Shown: positions 17,247-26,661, counted from the first letter of the stretch. The stretch: DNA of 43,369 bases from Clostridium sp. CAG:221 (GCA_000435835.1 FR883424.1:1-43369), one strand, 5' to 3'. Notes: generated by a model from the letters alone, not told the origin. Program-made: numbers and translations.

Positions 17247-18506
17247 TTATAACAATTCTGGATTTGCTATCTTACCACTTATTGCTGAAGCTGCTGCAAC
17301 CGCTGGACTTGCTAAGTATACCTCAGATTCCACATGCCCCATTCTTCCGACGAAATTTCTATTAGTTGTTGATACTGCCCTTTCTCCCTTTGCCAATATT
17401 CCCATATGTCCCCCTAGACATGGGCCACAAGTTGGCGTAGAAACTACAGCACCTGCTTCTATAAAATCTTTTATAAGACCTTCATTCATAGCTTCTAGAT
17501 ATATTTTCTGTGTTCCTGGAATAATAATGCATCTTATATCCTCATGAACCTTTTTGCCCCTTAATATCTCTGCTGCTATCCTTAAATCTGAAAGTCTTCC
17601 ATTAGTACATGAACCAATAACAACTTGGTCTATTTTTACTTCCCCAATTTCATCAATAGTCCTTGTGTTATCTGGTAAATGTGGAAATGCTACTGTTGGC
17701 CTTATCTTTGATAAATCAATTTGATAAACTGCTTCATATTCAGCATCTTCATCTGCATTAAACTCTGTCCACTCTTTTTTAGAGTGTTCTTTCATATATT
17801 CTATGGTCTTTTCATCTACTGGAAATATTCCATTTTTCCCTCCAGCTTCTATAGCCATATTACATATAGTAAATCTATCATCCATTGATAGGTATCTAAT
17901 TCCCTCGCCTACAAATTCCATAGATTTATATAATGCTCCATCTACTCCTATTTCCCCAATTATATGAAGTATGATATCTTTTCCACTTACCCATTTTCTT
18001 GGCTTGCCATTAAGTATAAACTTAATAGCTGATGGAACCTTAAACCAACATTTTCCTGTGGCCATTCCCGCTGCCATATCTGTTGAACCTATTCCCGTTG
18101 AAAAAGCACCTAATGCCCCATATGTGCAAGTATGTGAATCAGCCCCTATAACTACATCCCCTGCAACCACAAGACCTTTCTCCGGCAATAAACAATGTTC
18201 TATGCCCATCTGTCCAACTTCAAAATAATTACTAATCTTTTTACTCTTTACAAATTCTCTAACCACTTTGCATTGCTCTGCTGCCTTAATATCCTTATTT
18301 GGTGTAAAATGATCTGGCACAATGGAAATTTTATCTCTATTAAAAACCTTATCTATGCCTAACTTTTTAAACTCATTAATAGCTACAGGTGAAGTTATAT
18401 CATTGCCTAAAATCATATCTAATTCAGCTTCAATAAGTTGTCCACTTCTAACACTTTCTAGCCCTGCATGCTTAGCTAAAATTTTTTGTGTCATGGTCAT
18501 TGCCAT
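17247..18506 (-). CDS. leuC: 3-isopropylmalate dehydratase large subunit
   Basis: Aconitase-family [4Fe-4S] catalytic subunit. The 419 residues carry the three cluster cysteines, one in VIGSCTNGRLSD and two in TPTCGPCLGGHMG, plus GADSHTCTYGALGAFSTGIGS in the active site. Together with LeuD it forms the isomerase. AGAAGGGGG precedes the ATG. leuA (isopropylmalate synthase) is not in this window, so the first committed leucine enzyme must be elsewhere. Confidence 0.95.
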   Translation of the reverse strand: MAMTMTQKILAKHAGLESVRSGQLIEAELDMILGNDITSPVAINEFKKLGIDKVFNRDKISIVPDHFTPNKDIKAAEQCKVVREFVKSKKISNYFEVGQMGIEHCLLPEKGLVVAGDVVIGADSHTCTYGALGAFSTGIGSTDMAAGMATGKCWFKVPSAIKFILNGKPRKWVSGKDIILHIIGEIGVDGALYKSMEFVGEGIRYLSMDDRFTICNMAIEAGGKNGIFPVDEKTIEYMKEHSKKEWTEFNADEDAEYEAVYQIDLSKIRPTVAFPHLPDNTRTIDEIGEVKIDQVVIGSCTNGRLSDLRIAAEILRGKKVHEDIRCIIIPGTQKIYLEAMNEGLIKDFIEAGAVVSTPTCGPCLGGHMGILAKGERAVSTTNRNFVGRMGHVESEVYLASPAVAAASAISGKIANPELL

Positions 18507-18529
18507 ATTATTGCCCCCTTCTTTATTTC

Positions 18530-19042
18530 TTAAGAAAATAATCTATCTTTTTCTTTAATAGATTTTTCTCCTCTTTCTAAACCACATATTCCTGTTCGCA
18601 CCACTTCTTTTATGCCATATTCATTTAAAAGTCTTATTAAAGCATTAATTTTGCTTTCATCACCAGTAAGTTCAACGGTTAATGTACTTTGTGAAACATC
18701 TACTATTTTACTTCTAAATATTTTTACAACTTCATTTATTTCAGCTCTCTTTTCAGCATCAGCCTTTACCTTGATTAATACCAACTCTCTATAAACTGAA
18801 TTATCTGATATAAGCTCTTGAATATTTATAATATCTTCTAATTTGTTTAACTGTTTTATAACCTGTTCTACTACTTCCATATCACCTGCTATTACTATAG
18901 TCATTCTTGATATATCTTCTTCTTCAGTCCGCCCTACAGTAAGGCTATCAATATTAAAACCTCTTCTTGAAAAAAGTCCTGAAACTCTAGTCAATACACC
19001 TGAAGAATTCCTAACTAGTACTGAAAGTATATGTTTCTCCAT
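18530..19042 (-). CDS. ilvN: Acetolactate synthase regulatory subunit
   Basis: Small subunit that activates IlvB and confers valine feedback. The 170-residue protein has an N-terminal ACT domain (HILSVLVRNSSGVLTRVSGL, residues 3-22) followed by FSRRGFNIDSLTVG, and the C-terminal ALS_ss_C-type domain. The start is ATG 19042, where GGGGGTG lies four bases upstream. An ATG ten codons earlier touches the T tract of the attenuator and is unlikely. It heads the operon, before leuC. Confidence 0.92.
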   Translation of the reverse strand: MEKHILSVLVRNSSGVLTRVSGLFSRRGFNIDSLTVGRTEEEDISRMTIVIAGDMEVVEQVIKQLNKLEDIINIQELISDNSVYRELVLIKVKADAEKRAEINEVVKIFRSKIVDVSQSTLTVELTGDESKINALIRLLNEYGIKEVVRTGICGLERGEKSIKEKDRLFS

Positions 19043-19072
19043 GATACACCCCCAAATCATAGCTAATACCAT

Positions 19073-19106
19073 AAAAAAACACCATTATAACAGAATTATA
19101 ATGGTG
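19073..19106 (-). terminator. Attenuator terminator ahead of ilvN
   Basis: CACCATTATAA, TTCTG loop, TTATAATGGTG form a perfect 11-bp stem followed by seven T on the minus strand, between the promoter and ilvN. An upstream ATGGTG (19132-19137) can pair with CACCAT in the first arm, forming a competing antiterminator. Confidence 0.85.
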
Positions 19107-19174
19107 AATTATTATACTAAATTTATAACTTACACCATCGCAAGTTTTTGTATTGTTTTTACTGCATTGTAAAG

Positions 19175-19204
19175 ATTTTACTCTTTTTTATATATGAAAG
19201 TCAA
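19175..19204 (-). promoter_or_regulatory. Probable promoter of the ilv/leu operon
   Basis: TTGACT, 18 bases, TAAAAT on the minus strand, about 70 bases before the attenuator hairpin. The resulting leader would be about 125 bases long. Confidence 0.6.
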
Positions 19205-19431
19205 TAATAATAGATTTTTTTTTCATTTTATTAATATCTAACAAAAAGCTTTTAATAACATTAATAATTCATTAAAAATGTCATATATATTTTAGTATTT
19301 TATTACCTCAATATATCAGATTTTATTTTATTAATAATCATTTTCACATTTTATTATTATTTTATAAATACATCTTTCTACTATTTTTGATATTTATTAT
19401 TAAAAATAGTACTAATTCTATTTATATGTAG
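19205..19431. other. AT-rich intergenic stretch
   Basis: This stretch between the operon promoter and the glmM terminator is very A/T-rich. I see no open frame with a ribosome binding site, no repeat copy and no strong hairpin in it. Confidence 0.6.
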
Positions 19432-19470
19432 AAAAAAAGTGAAAGTAGAAAATTCTACTTTCACTTTTTT
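19432..19470. terminator. Terminator of glmM
   Basis: An 18-bp stem AAAAAAGTGAAAGTAGAA with its complement and T runs on both exits, 8 bases past the glmM stop. Confidence 0.9.
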
Positions 19471-19477
19471 AATTTTT

Positions 19478-20821
19478 TTATATTTTACTTAATATTAAAT
19501 TAACTATGCTATGAGCCATTTCATTAATTTCTTCTTGATTTTCACCTTCAAGCATAACTCTAACTAGTGGTTCTGTTCCAGAAGGTCTTATAAGCACTCT
19601 TCCTACTCCATTTAGTTTATCTTCAACTGCTTTTATTGCTTCTACTACCTCTTCATCTTCTAAGTATATATTTTTCTTATGATTAGGTACTTTTGCATTT
19701 ACTAATACTTGTGGAAGTTCCTTCATTATACTAGCAAGTTCACTTAAAGTCTTATTTTTTTCTTTAATAACTTCTGCAACTTTTAATGCTGTAACTAGTC
19801 CATCACCAGTAGTATTATGATTTAAGAATATGATATGTCCAGATTGCTCTCCTCCAAGAACATATCCGTCCTTTAACATTTCTTCAAGAACATATCTATC
19901 TCCAACCTTAGTTTTGAATGTTCTTATTTCTTCTGCCTTACAAGCAATATCTAAACCTAAATTACTCATTACTGTAACAACTAAAGTATCATCCTTTAAT
20001 TGCCCCTTTTCTTTTAATGCCTTTGCACAAATAGTTAAAATGAAATCTCCATTAATAAGATTTCCTTTTTCATCTACTGCTAAGCATCTATCTGCATCTC
20101 CATCAAAAGCAAATCCTACGTCACATTTTTCTCTAACTACATATTCCATTAAAGCTTCTGGATGGGTAGATCCACAATTTTCATTAATATTTGTTCCATC
20201 TGGAGTATTATTAATCACATGAACTTCTGCACCTAAGCTTTTAAAAGCGTTTACTGCAACTTCATAAGCTGCTCCATTAGCACAATCTAAAGCAACTTTT
20301 AATCCTGTAAGTTCAGTTGCTATAGTTGATTTAGCATGCTCCATATATTTATTTATGCCATCTGCTTCAAAGTGACATTTTCCTAAATCTTTTCCTATTG
20401 GACTAGGTACCCCTACAAATCCATCTTCTATTGTTTTTTGTATCTTATCTTCTAATTCATCTGATAACTTATACCCTCTATTATCAAAGAACTTTATACC
20501 ATTATATTCTACAGGATTATGAGAAGCTGAAATCATTACTCCTGCATCTGCATTATACTCTCTAGTTAAATATGCAACTGCTGGTGTTGGAACTACACCT
20601 ATCATTACAGCTTCAGCTCCAACTGAAAGAATTCCGGCTACTAGTGCCGCTTCTAACATATCTCCTGATATTCTTGTATCTTTTGCTACTAATATTTTTG
20701 GTTTATGAGTTCCTTCTGTTAATACAAAAGCCCCTGCTCTACCTAAATTATATGCTAATTCAGATGTTAATTCAGTATTAGCTATACCTCTAACACCATC
20801 TGTACCAAATATTCTACTCAT
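19478..20821 (-). CDS. glmM: Phosphoglucosamine mutase
   Basis: Converts glucosamine-6-phosphate to glucosamine-1-phosphate for peptidoglycan and teichoic acid precursors. The 447-residue protein starts SRIFGTDGVRG. The phosphoserine is S100 in MISASHNP, the metal loop DGDADR is near 245, and the phosphate-binding RPSGTEP is near the C-terminus. In many Firmicutes glmM directly follows cdaA-cdaR. Here it is on the same strand, but about 6 kb downstream of cdaR. Confidence 0.96.
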   Translation of the reverse strand: MSRIFGTDGVRGIANTELTSELAYNLGRAGAFVLTEGTHKPKILVAKDTRISGDMLEAALVAGILSVGAEAVMIGVVPTPAVAYLTREYNADAGVMISASHNPVEYNGIKFFDNRGYKLSDELEDKIQKTIEDGFVGVPSPIGKDLGKCHFEADGINKYMEHAKSTIATELTGLKVALDCANGAAYEVAVNAFKSLGAEVHVINNTPDGTNINENCGSTHPEALMEYVVREKCDVGFAFDGDADRCLAVDEKGNLINGDFILTICAKALKEKGQLKDDTLVVTVMSNLGLDIACKAEEIRTFKTKVGDRYVLEEMLKDGYVLGGEQSGHIIFLNHNTTGDGLVTALKVAEVIKEKNKTLSELASIMKELPQVLVNAKVPNHKKNIYLEDEEVVEAIKAVEDKLNGVGRVLIRPSGTEPLVRVMLEGENQEEINEMAHSIVNLILSKI

Positions 20822-20942
20822 ACAAATACCTCTATTTCTTTTATCTATTAATATACTACACTAGTAAATAGCAATTTCTACTACAAACATTATTGTAACT
20901 ATTATAGTATATATCCTTTGCAATTTTTTTACAAGAATCTAA

Positions 20943-21245
20943 CTACTTGCTTTCTGGGTAAAGTCTATTTAGTACTAGATTATAACCTTCCTCACCATAA
21001 TTTAAACACTTATTAACCCTGCTTATAGTTGCTGTACTAGCACCAGTAGCTTCTGCTATTTCAGTATATACTTTCTTTTCCTTTAACATCTTTGCAACCT
21101 GCATTCTTTGTGCTAATGATTTTAATTCATTAATTGTTGCTATATCTTCAAAAAATCTATAACATTCATCTTCATTTTCTAGCTTTAAGATAGCTTTAAA
21201 TAATATATCTAATTCTTTTTTAAAATCTGTATTTTTAAGACTCAT
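20943..21245 (-). CDS. TrpR-like YerC/YecD family DNA-binding protein
   Basis: 100-residue helical protein with a C-terminal helix-turn-helix: KKVYTEIAEATGASTATISRVNKCL. The segment TINELKSLAQRMQVAKMLKEKK is typical of the YerC/YecD branch of the TrpR family. The function is not established in clostridia, and there is no tryptophan gene nearby. ATG 21245 is chosen because TTAGGAG lies eight bases upstream; a longer frame would begin ten codons earlier without a site. It precedes glmM on the same strand with a 121-base gap. Confidence 0.85.
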   Translation of the reverse strand: MSLKNTDFKKELDILFKAILKLENEDECYRFFEDIATINELKSLAQRMQVAKMLKEKKVYTEIAEATGASTATISRVNKCLNYGEEGYNLVLNRLYPESK

Positions 21246-21319
21246 TACTTTCACTCCTAAATAAGCTTTTTTCAATACAATTTTATCACTTTAGCTCGAT
21301 AAAGTGAAGTAATAGAATT

Positions 21320-22102
21320 TTATTGCTCTTGCTTTTCATTAATATCTTCTGAAAAGTCCTCATAACAGCTTAAAGTTGGCAATATCCATACTTCTCCAAT
21401 ACCTTCATAAACATGTAGATATTCTTTTTCACTTATATCTGAATGGTTAAAATTATTATTAATTGATTCAATAGATACATCGATAGAGCCACTCCTTAAC
21501 ACAGCAAACTCTCCATCTACTATAAGCTTATCATTAAATAATTTACATCTTATTATCTCATCTTCAGGAACTTGCATAAGCAAAATAACAATTCCACTTC
21601 CTCTAAGCTTTATTTGTAATTTATCTTTATCTAATAAATTTTCCCCATCTTCAATATTAATTTTAATAGAATCTTCACATATATAAAAAATATCCTCATC
21701 AATTACTATTTCTTCATCATCTAATTCAATTAAAGAAAAATACTTAAAGGATGGCTTGAAATACACTTCTCCTGTGCCGCTTAATGATATCTTTCCACTC
21801 TTTTCTCCAACGCCCAATAGTCGTCTGGTGATGCTTGAGGACTTAATCTTCTTATCCTTTATTTCAATATCACCTTTCATATAGCTTAATATTTCACTTT
21901 GTATCTTTATAGTACTATTCTTTAAGATAACTTTAATTTGCCTCAACGAATCATTATTAGCATATATATCCTTTATTTGCTTAAACCTTTTATAACTTGT
22001 ATATCCAGCTATATTATTATATTGTAAAACTTGGAATAATGAATCTCCTACACTTTGAAAAATAACTTCTGCCTTGCTTTTAGAAGTAATAGTTGTCTTC
22101 AT
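21320..22102 (-). CDS. AIM24 family protein
   Basis: 260-residue beta-rich protein without a signal peptide. The pattern LSGTGEVYFKPSFKYFSLIEL (about 102-122), followed by IVIDEDIFYICEDSIKI and later LRGSGIVILLMQVPED, fits the AIM24 (TRAP-like, DUF124) fold. Family members are poorly characterised. The C-terminal 30 residues are acidic (EDFSEDINEKQEQ). It stands alone between the buk terminator and the YerC-like gene. Assignment rests on the repeated GxG-hydrophobic pattern, so confidence is moderate. Confidence 0.65.
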   Translation of the reverse strand: MKTTITSKSKAEVIFQSVGDSLFQVLQYNNIAGYTSYKRFKQIKDIYANNDSLRQIKVILKNSTIKIQSEILSYMKGDIEIKDKKIKSSSITRRLLGVGEKSGKISLSGTGEVYFKPSFKYFSLIELDDEEIVIDEDIFYICEDSIKINIEDGENLLDKDKLQIKLRGSGIVILLMQVPEDEIIRCKLFNDKLIVDGEFAVLRSGSIDVSIESINNNFNHSDISEKEYLHVYEGIGEVWILPTLSCYEDFSEDINEKQEQ

Positions 22103-22156
22103 ATAACCACCCCTTCCTTAAGTATAGACACATTTCCTCATTTTAATCTTTCCTCA

Positions 22157-22189
22157 AAGAAAAAGAGCTTGAAAATCTAATTTTCAAGC
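22157..22189 (-). terminator. Terminator of ptb-buk
   Basis: GCTTGAAAAT/ATTTTCAAGC with a CTA loop and a T-rich tail on the minus strand. It is downstream of the palindromic repeat that follows buk. Confidence 0.8.
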
Positions 22190-22194
22190 ACCCT

Positions 22195-22326
22195 GAATTA
22201 ATTATGAATGATGAATTACGAATGATGAATTGTGGAATAAACTCACAGAGTTTAGAAGGTATATATTTTTAGAAACTCTTCGAGTTTCATCCTTAATTCA
22301 TCACTCATCATTCATAATTCATCATT
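22195..22326. repeat. Palindromic repeat copy 5 (3' of buk)
   Basis: The left inner hairpin is AAACTC-ACA-GAGTTT and the right one is AAACTC-TTC-GAGTTT, between arms of AATTATGAATGATGAATTA type. Between it and the buk stop lies a further 23-base perfect palindrome (ACTTAGTTAAT, one base, and its complement) at 22328-22350. Confidence 0.9.
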
Positions 22327-22357
22327 GACTTAGTTAATTATTAACTAAGTTAATAAT

Positions 22358-23428
22358 TTATTTGTATTCTTTTGCTTCTTCTTCCCCACTTAATACTCTA
22401 ATTCCACCTTGTGCTAATGCTAAAAGCTCATCTTCTCCTGGATATACTTTTACTGGTGCAATCCAACCTATGGCTTTTTTCAAATCATCTACTACAAATG
22501 GTGAATATGCTATTCCTCCAGTTAAAATTATTGCATCAACTTGACCTTTTAATACAGTTGACATGGCTCCTATTTCTTTAGCTACTTGATAAATAAATGC
22601 ATCATAAACTAATTTACATTTTTCATCTCCATCATTTTTCTTATCGATAACAGATTTTAAATCATTGGTTCCTAAATAAGCAACTACTCCACCTTTTCCT
22701 ACTATTTTCTTATATACTTCATCCTTACTATACTTTCCACTGAAGCACATTTTAATAAGTTCTCCAGCAGGTACTCCTCCAGCTCTTTCTGGTGAGAATG
22801 GACCATCTCCATCTAAAGTATTATTTACATCGATGACTTTTCCATATTTATGAGCACCTACAGAAACACCACCACCCATATGAGTAACTACAAGCTTAAG
22901 GTCTTCATATTTTTTGCCACTTTCCTTTGCAAGTCTTTTTGCAACTGCTTTTTGATTTAATGCATGGAATATACTTATTCTTCTTAATTCTGGTACTCCA
23001 GATAATCTTGCTACATCGCTTAGTTCATCAACTACCACTGGATCAACTATAAAAGCTCTTACATCTGCTTGCTCTGCAATTTCTTGTGCTAATATTCCAC
23101 CTAAATTTGAAGCATGAGGTCCTTGAACTCCTATCTTTAAATCTTCAAGTAAAGCCTTGTTTACTTCATAAGTACCGCTTGGAATTGGTTTTAAAAGTCC
23201 TCCTCTTCCTACTACTGCATCTAATGTGTTTATATTAAAGTTATTTTCTCTTAAAACATTAAGGATTACTTCTTTCCTAAAATCCTTTTGTGAATAAATA
23301 GTTTCAAATTGCCCTATTTCTTCTGCACTATGCCTTAAAGTCTTTTCAAAAATTTGTTTTTCATCTTCATAAACACCAATCTTAGTTGATGTTGAACCTG
23401 GATTTATTATTAATAATCTAAATGCCAT
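22358..23428 (-). CDS. buk: Butyrate kinase
   Basis: Acetokinase-family enzyme converting butyryl phosphate and ADP to butyrate and ATP, the last step of classical clostridial butyrate formation. The 356 residues include INPGSTSTKIGVY at the start (nucleotide-binding beta-hairpin), VVTHMGGGVSVGAH around 186-199 and DAIILTGGIAYSPF near 300. ATG 23428 is chosen because GGGAGG lies seven bases upstream. It follows ptb after 21 bases, the standard gene order. Confidence 0.94.
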   Translation of the reverse strand: MAFRLLIINPGSTSTKIGVYEDEKQIFEKTLRHSAEEIGQFETIYSQKDFRKEVILNVLRENNFNINTLDAVVGRGGLLKPIPSGTYEVNKALLEDLKIGVQGPHASNLGGILAQEIAEQADVRAFIVDPVVVDELSDVARLSGVPELRRISIFHALNQKAVAKRLAKESGKKYEDLKLVVTHMGGGVSVGAHKYGKVIDVNNTLDGDGPFSPERAGGVPAGELIKMCFSGKYSKDEVYKKIVGKGGVVAYLGTNDLKSVIDKKNDGDEKCKLVYDAFIYQVAKEIGAMSTVLKGQVDAIILTGGIAYSPFVVDDLKKAIGWIAPVKVYPGEDELLALAQGGIRVLSGEEEAKEYK

Positions 23429-23449
23429 TTTTAAACCTCCCAATAATTC

Positions 23450-24355
23450 TTATTTGTTTTCAGCTACTAATGCAGCTAATGCTATAGAATTAACCTTTGT
23501 TTCAAAACTATCGGCTCTTGAAGTTAAAATTACTGGTGCTGATGTACCTACCAATATTCCACCGTTTTTAGTATTAGCAGTATAAGTTAATGTTTTATAC
23601 ATAACATTAGCTGTTTCAATATTAGGTAATAATAAAATATCTGCATTTCCTGCAACTGGTCCGCTTATTCCCTTATGTTCAGCTGCTTCAATTGATAAAG
23701 CATTATCTAATGCTAAAGGTCCATCAACTATACAGCCTTTAATTTGCCCTCTATCGCTCATCTTTGATAATAGTGCTGCATCTACTGTTGCTTGCATATT
23801 TTCATTTACAACTTCCACTGCACATATTGGAGCTACCTTTGGTGTTGATATTCCACATGCCTTTGCTACAACCACTGAATTTCTAATTATTTGAGCTTTA
23901 TCTTTTAATTCAGGATAAGTGTTAAATGCTGCATCTGTTAAAAGAATTAATCTATCAATACCTTCTATTTCAAAAACAGCTACATGAGACATTAACTTTC
24001 CTGTTCTAAGCCCAACTTCCTTATTTAATACGCTTCTTAAAAACGTTGCAGTATCTAATAATCCCTTCATAAGCATATCTGCTCGCCCTGTGGATACTAA
24101 TTCAACTGCATGTAATGCTGCTTTCTTAGGATCTTCTATATTTACTATTTCAAATTTATTTAAATCCATACCTATGTTCTTTGCAATTAAAGTTATTTCT
24201 TCTTTATTTCCAACTAATATTGCATCAGCTATTCCTCTATCATTTGCTTCTTTAACAGCTTCTAAAACTGGTTCATCCTGTGCTACTGCTACTGCCACTT
24301 TTTTTCTTTGAATCCCTTTTAATTTTGTTAATAAATCATCAAAGCTCTTACTCAT
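23450..24355 (-). CDS. ptb: Phosphate butyryltransferase
   Basis: Exchanges CoA of butyryl-CoA for phosphate, supplying Buk. The 301-residue protein has the PTA/PTB fold: KKVAVAVAQDEPVLEAV at the N-terminus, GRADMLMKGLLDTATFLR (about 82-99) and NADILLLPNIETANVMYK in the C-terminal half. ATG 24355 is preceded by AAGAGGTG; an upstream ATG ten codons earlier lacks a site. With buk it forms a two-gene energy-conserving operon. Confidence 0.94.
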   Translation of the reverse strand: MSKSFDDLLTKLKGIQRKKVAVAVAQDEPVLEAVKEANDRGIADAILVGNKEEITLIAKNIGMDLNKFEIVNIEDPKKAALHAVELVSTGRADMLMKGLLDTATFLRSVLNKEVGLRTGKLMSHVAVFEIEGIDRLILLTDAAFNTYPELKDKAQIIRNSVVVAKACGISTPKVAPICAVEVVNENMQATVDAALLSKMSDRGQIKGCIVDGPLALDNALSIEAAEHKGISGPVAGNADILLLPNIETANVMYKTLTYTANTKNGGILVGTSAPVILTSRADSFETKVNSIALAALVAENK

Positions 24356-24498
24356 AATACACCTCTTAACTTTTACTTTATCCATTTTATTATATTTTTT
24401 GGTAATTTTTATAATATTTTACATTTATATTTTATCAAACTTTATCATAAATTCCTAAACTTTCAGAAAACTTTTATCTATTTTTTAACAGTACAAAA

Positions 24499-24640
24499 GT
24501 GGCTGACGTAGCTTCAGCGAAGAAAGCAACTTTTGTTAGCCAACCAAAAGGTTCTAAAAGAAAAATAAGTCCTTACAAAAATTTAATTAATTATTTTTCT
24601 TTTACGGTTCTTTTGGGGCACTATAATTTTCTTTTTAACG
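24499..24640. repeat. Second hairpin repeat family, copy A
   Basis: GTGGCTGACGTAGCTTCAGC begins a module that ends CTTTTGTTAGCCAAC. It is followed by a long inverted repeat with CCAAAAG and AAGAAAAATAA arms around an A/T loop. The first module recurs at the right end of the window. Confidence 0.75.
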
Positions 24641-24718
24641 CATTAGTAACATTGTATATAAGAAATGGCTAATTTATTAGTATTGCCTATGCTAAAATTT
24701 CTATACTTTCCTAAGCGT

Positions 24719-24754
24719 TAAAAAAACAATGAATCAAGTATATTGATTCATTGT
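24719..24754 (-). terminator. Terminator of the FAD-dehydrogenase gene
   Basis: ACAATGAATCAA/TTGATTCATTGT stem with a TATAC loop on the minus strand, followed by TTTTTT. It is nine bases past the stop. Confidence 0.9.
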
Positions 24755-24762
24755 CATTTTTC

Positions 24763-26367
24763 CTAGTTATCTAGTCTTGCATATTTTCCTATGATTTTTT
24801 CGGCAACCTTTATACCATCTACAGCTGCAGAAATAATTCCTCCTGCAAATCCTGCACCTTCTCCACAAGGATAAACACCTTCAATAGAAACACTTTCAAA
24901 ATCTTCATTTCTTGGCATTCTTATAGGTGCTGACGTTCTTGTTTCCACACCTGTAAGAACTGCATCATCCATGCCATACCCTTTAATTTTTCTATCAAAG
25001 TTAACTATACCTTCTTTAATTGATTCAACAACGAAGTCTGGCAGGCATTCTCTCATGTCTACAAGTTTATATCCTGGTTTATATCCTGGTGTTACAGAAC
25101 CTATTTTAGTAGAAGCTCTATCCTTCATAAAATCTCCTACAAGTTGTACAGGTGCATTATAATTAGCCCCACCTACTTTATAAGCAAGCTCTTCATACTT
25201 TCTTTGGAATTCTACACCTGCTAAAACATGATCACTACCAAAATCTTCTGGATGTACTTGAACAACTAATGCTGAATTAGCATTTTCTAAGTCTCTAGCA
25301 TGATAACTCATTCCATTAGTAACAACTCTTCCCTCTTCTGATGCTGCCGCTACTACTACTCCACCTGGACACATACAGAATGAATATACTCCTCTTCTAC
25401 TTTCTTTACATTGATAAGTAAGCTTATAATCTGCTGCCTTCAACTTAGGATGATTATGGAACTTACCATATTGACTTTTATTGATAAGATCTTGTGGATG
25501 CTCTATTCTTACCCCGATGGCAAAAGCCTTTTGTGCCATTTCAAGACCTACTTCATAAAGCATTTCATAAGTATCTCTAGCACTATGTCCTAATGCTAAT
25601 ATGACAGCTTCACAAGAAATTTCTTCACCATTTACTATTATACTTTTTACCTTACCATTTTCTTTATTTATGTATTCAAGCTTAGAAGAAAATCTTACTT
25701 CTCCACCTAACTGAATAATCTTCTTTCTTATGTTCTTAACAACATCTTTTAAGATATCAGTACCAACATGTGGCTTTCCTATGTAAGTAATTTCTTCTGG
25801 AGCTCCACCTTTAACAAGCTCTGCTAAAACATAATCACATCTTTTATCTTTTATTCTTGTAGTAAGCTTTCCATCTGAAAAGGCTCCTGCTCCACCTTCA
25901 CCAAACTGTACATTAGATTCTAAATCTAACTTTCCTTCTGTCCAGAATCTATCCACAGTTTCAGTTCTTTTATCCACATCTTCTCCACGTTCTATCACCA
26001 ATGGTTTATAACCTTTTTCAGCTAACATTAAAGCAGCAAAAATTCCTGCTGGGCCAAATCCCACCACTACAGGTCTATTATTAAGTTTTTCACTACCTGG
26101 TTCTACATCTGGTTCATATTTGGTAGCATCTATTTTTACATCCTTATCATGTAATCTTTCCACAAGCTTTTCTTCATTTTTATGTTCTAATTCTATGGCA
26201 TATGTAAGTCTTATATTATCTTTATTTCTAGCATCTAAGCTTTCCTTTATTATCTTAAAGTTTTTTATCTCATCAATAGATATTCTTAACTTTTTGCTAA
26301 CTTTCTTTTTTAATATACTTATATCGTCATCTAAGCTAAGTACTATATTATTTACTCTTATAGTCAT
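24763..26367 (-). CDS. FAD-dependent dehydrogenase (COG2509 type)
   Basis: 534-residue flavoprotein. Residues 1-95 form an N-terminal module (LKKKVSKKLRISIDEIKNF). The FAD-binding motif VVVGFGPAGIFAALMLAEKG follows at about 99-118, and NVQFGEGGAGAFSDGKL and the C-terminal GEGAGFAGGIISAAVDG complete the cofactor site. This layout matches an uncharacterised Firmicute group of FAD-dependent oxidoreductases; the substrate is unknown. AAGGTGA precedes the ATG. It is a single-gene unit whose long upstream region holds repeat structures. Confidence 0.85.
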   Translation of the reverse strand: MTIRVNNIVLSLDDDISILKKKVSKKLRISIDEIKNFKIIKESLDARNKDNIRLTYAIELEHKNEEKLVERLHDKDVKIDATKYEPDVEPGSEKLNNRPVVVGFGPAGIFAALMLAEKGYKPLVIERGEDVDKRTETVDRFWTEGKLDLESNVQFGEGGAGAFSDGKLTTRIKDKRCDYVLAELVKGGAPEEITYIGKPHVGTDILKDVVKNIRKKIIQLGGEVRFSSKLEYINKENGKVKSIIVNGEEISCEAVILALGHSARDTYEMLYEVGLEMAQKAFAIGVRIEHPQDLINKSQYGKFHNHPKLKAADYKLTYQCKESRRGVYSFCMCPGGVVVAAASEEGRVVTNGMSYHARDLENANSALVVQVHPEDFGSDHVLAGVEFQRKYEELAYKVGGANYNAPVQLVGDFMKDRASTKIGSVTPGYKPGYKLVDMRECLPDFVVESIKEGIVNFDRKIKGYGMDDAVLTGVETRTSAPIRMPRNEDFESVSIEGVYPCGEGAGFAGGIISAAVDGIKVAEKIIGKYARLDN

Positions 26368-26526
26368 ATAATCACCTTCTCAATTATTATTTCCTAATGT
26401 TAGATTATTTTATCATACCTCACATATTAATTAAACACTACGTTAATTAGTTAAGTTGTCTTCGGCTAGTTAAGGAATGAAAAATTAAAAATTCAGAAGG
26501 AAATTCCTTTATAGAATTCCTTTTTT

Positions 26527-26637
26527 AATTATGAATTATGGATTATGAATGATGAATTAAGGATGAAACTCCTAAGGGAGTTTCTAAAAATATATATTTA
26601 AAAGAATTTCGTAGAAATTCTCTCCTTAATTTTTTAT
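26527..26637. repeat. Palindromic repeat copy 6 (degenerate right arm)
   Basis: The left arm AATTATGAATTATGG and inner hairpin AAACTCC-TAA-GGGAGTTT are well kept. The right half is diverged (GAATTTC-GTA-GAAATTC). Confidence 0.8.
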
Positions 26638-26661
26638 ATACTTGTATATAAAGTTTAACTA

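Noticed and set aside
19188..19226. Short frame MKKKSIIIDFHI with an Ile run upstream of ilvN, a tempting attenuation leader peptide
   Set aside because: It has no ribosome binding site, overlaps the -35 box of the likely operon promoter so it would not be transcribed, and lies about 80 bases before the attenuator. The Ile codons are expected by chance in A/T-rich DNA.
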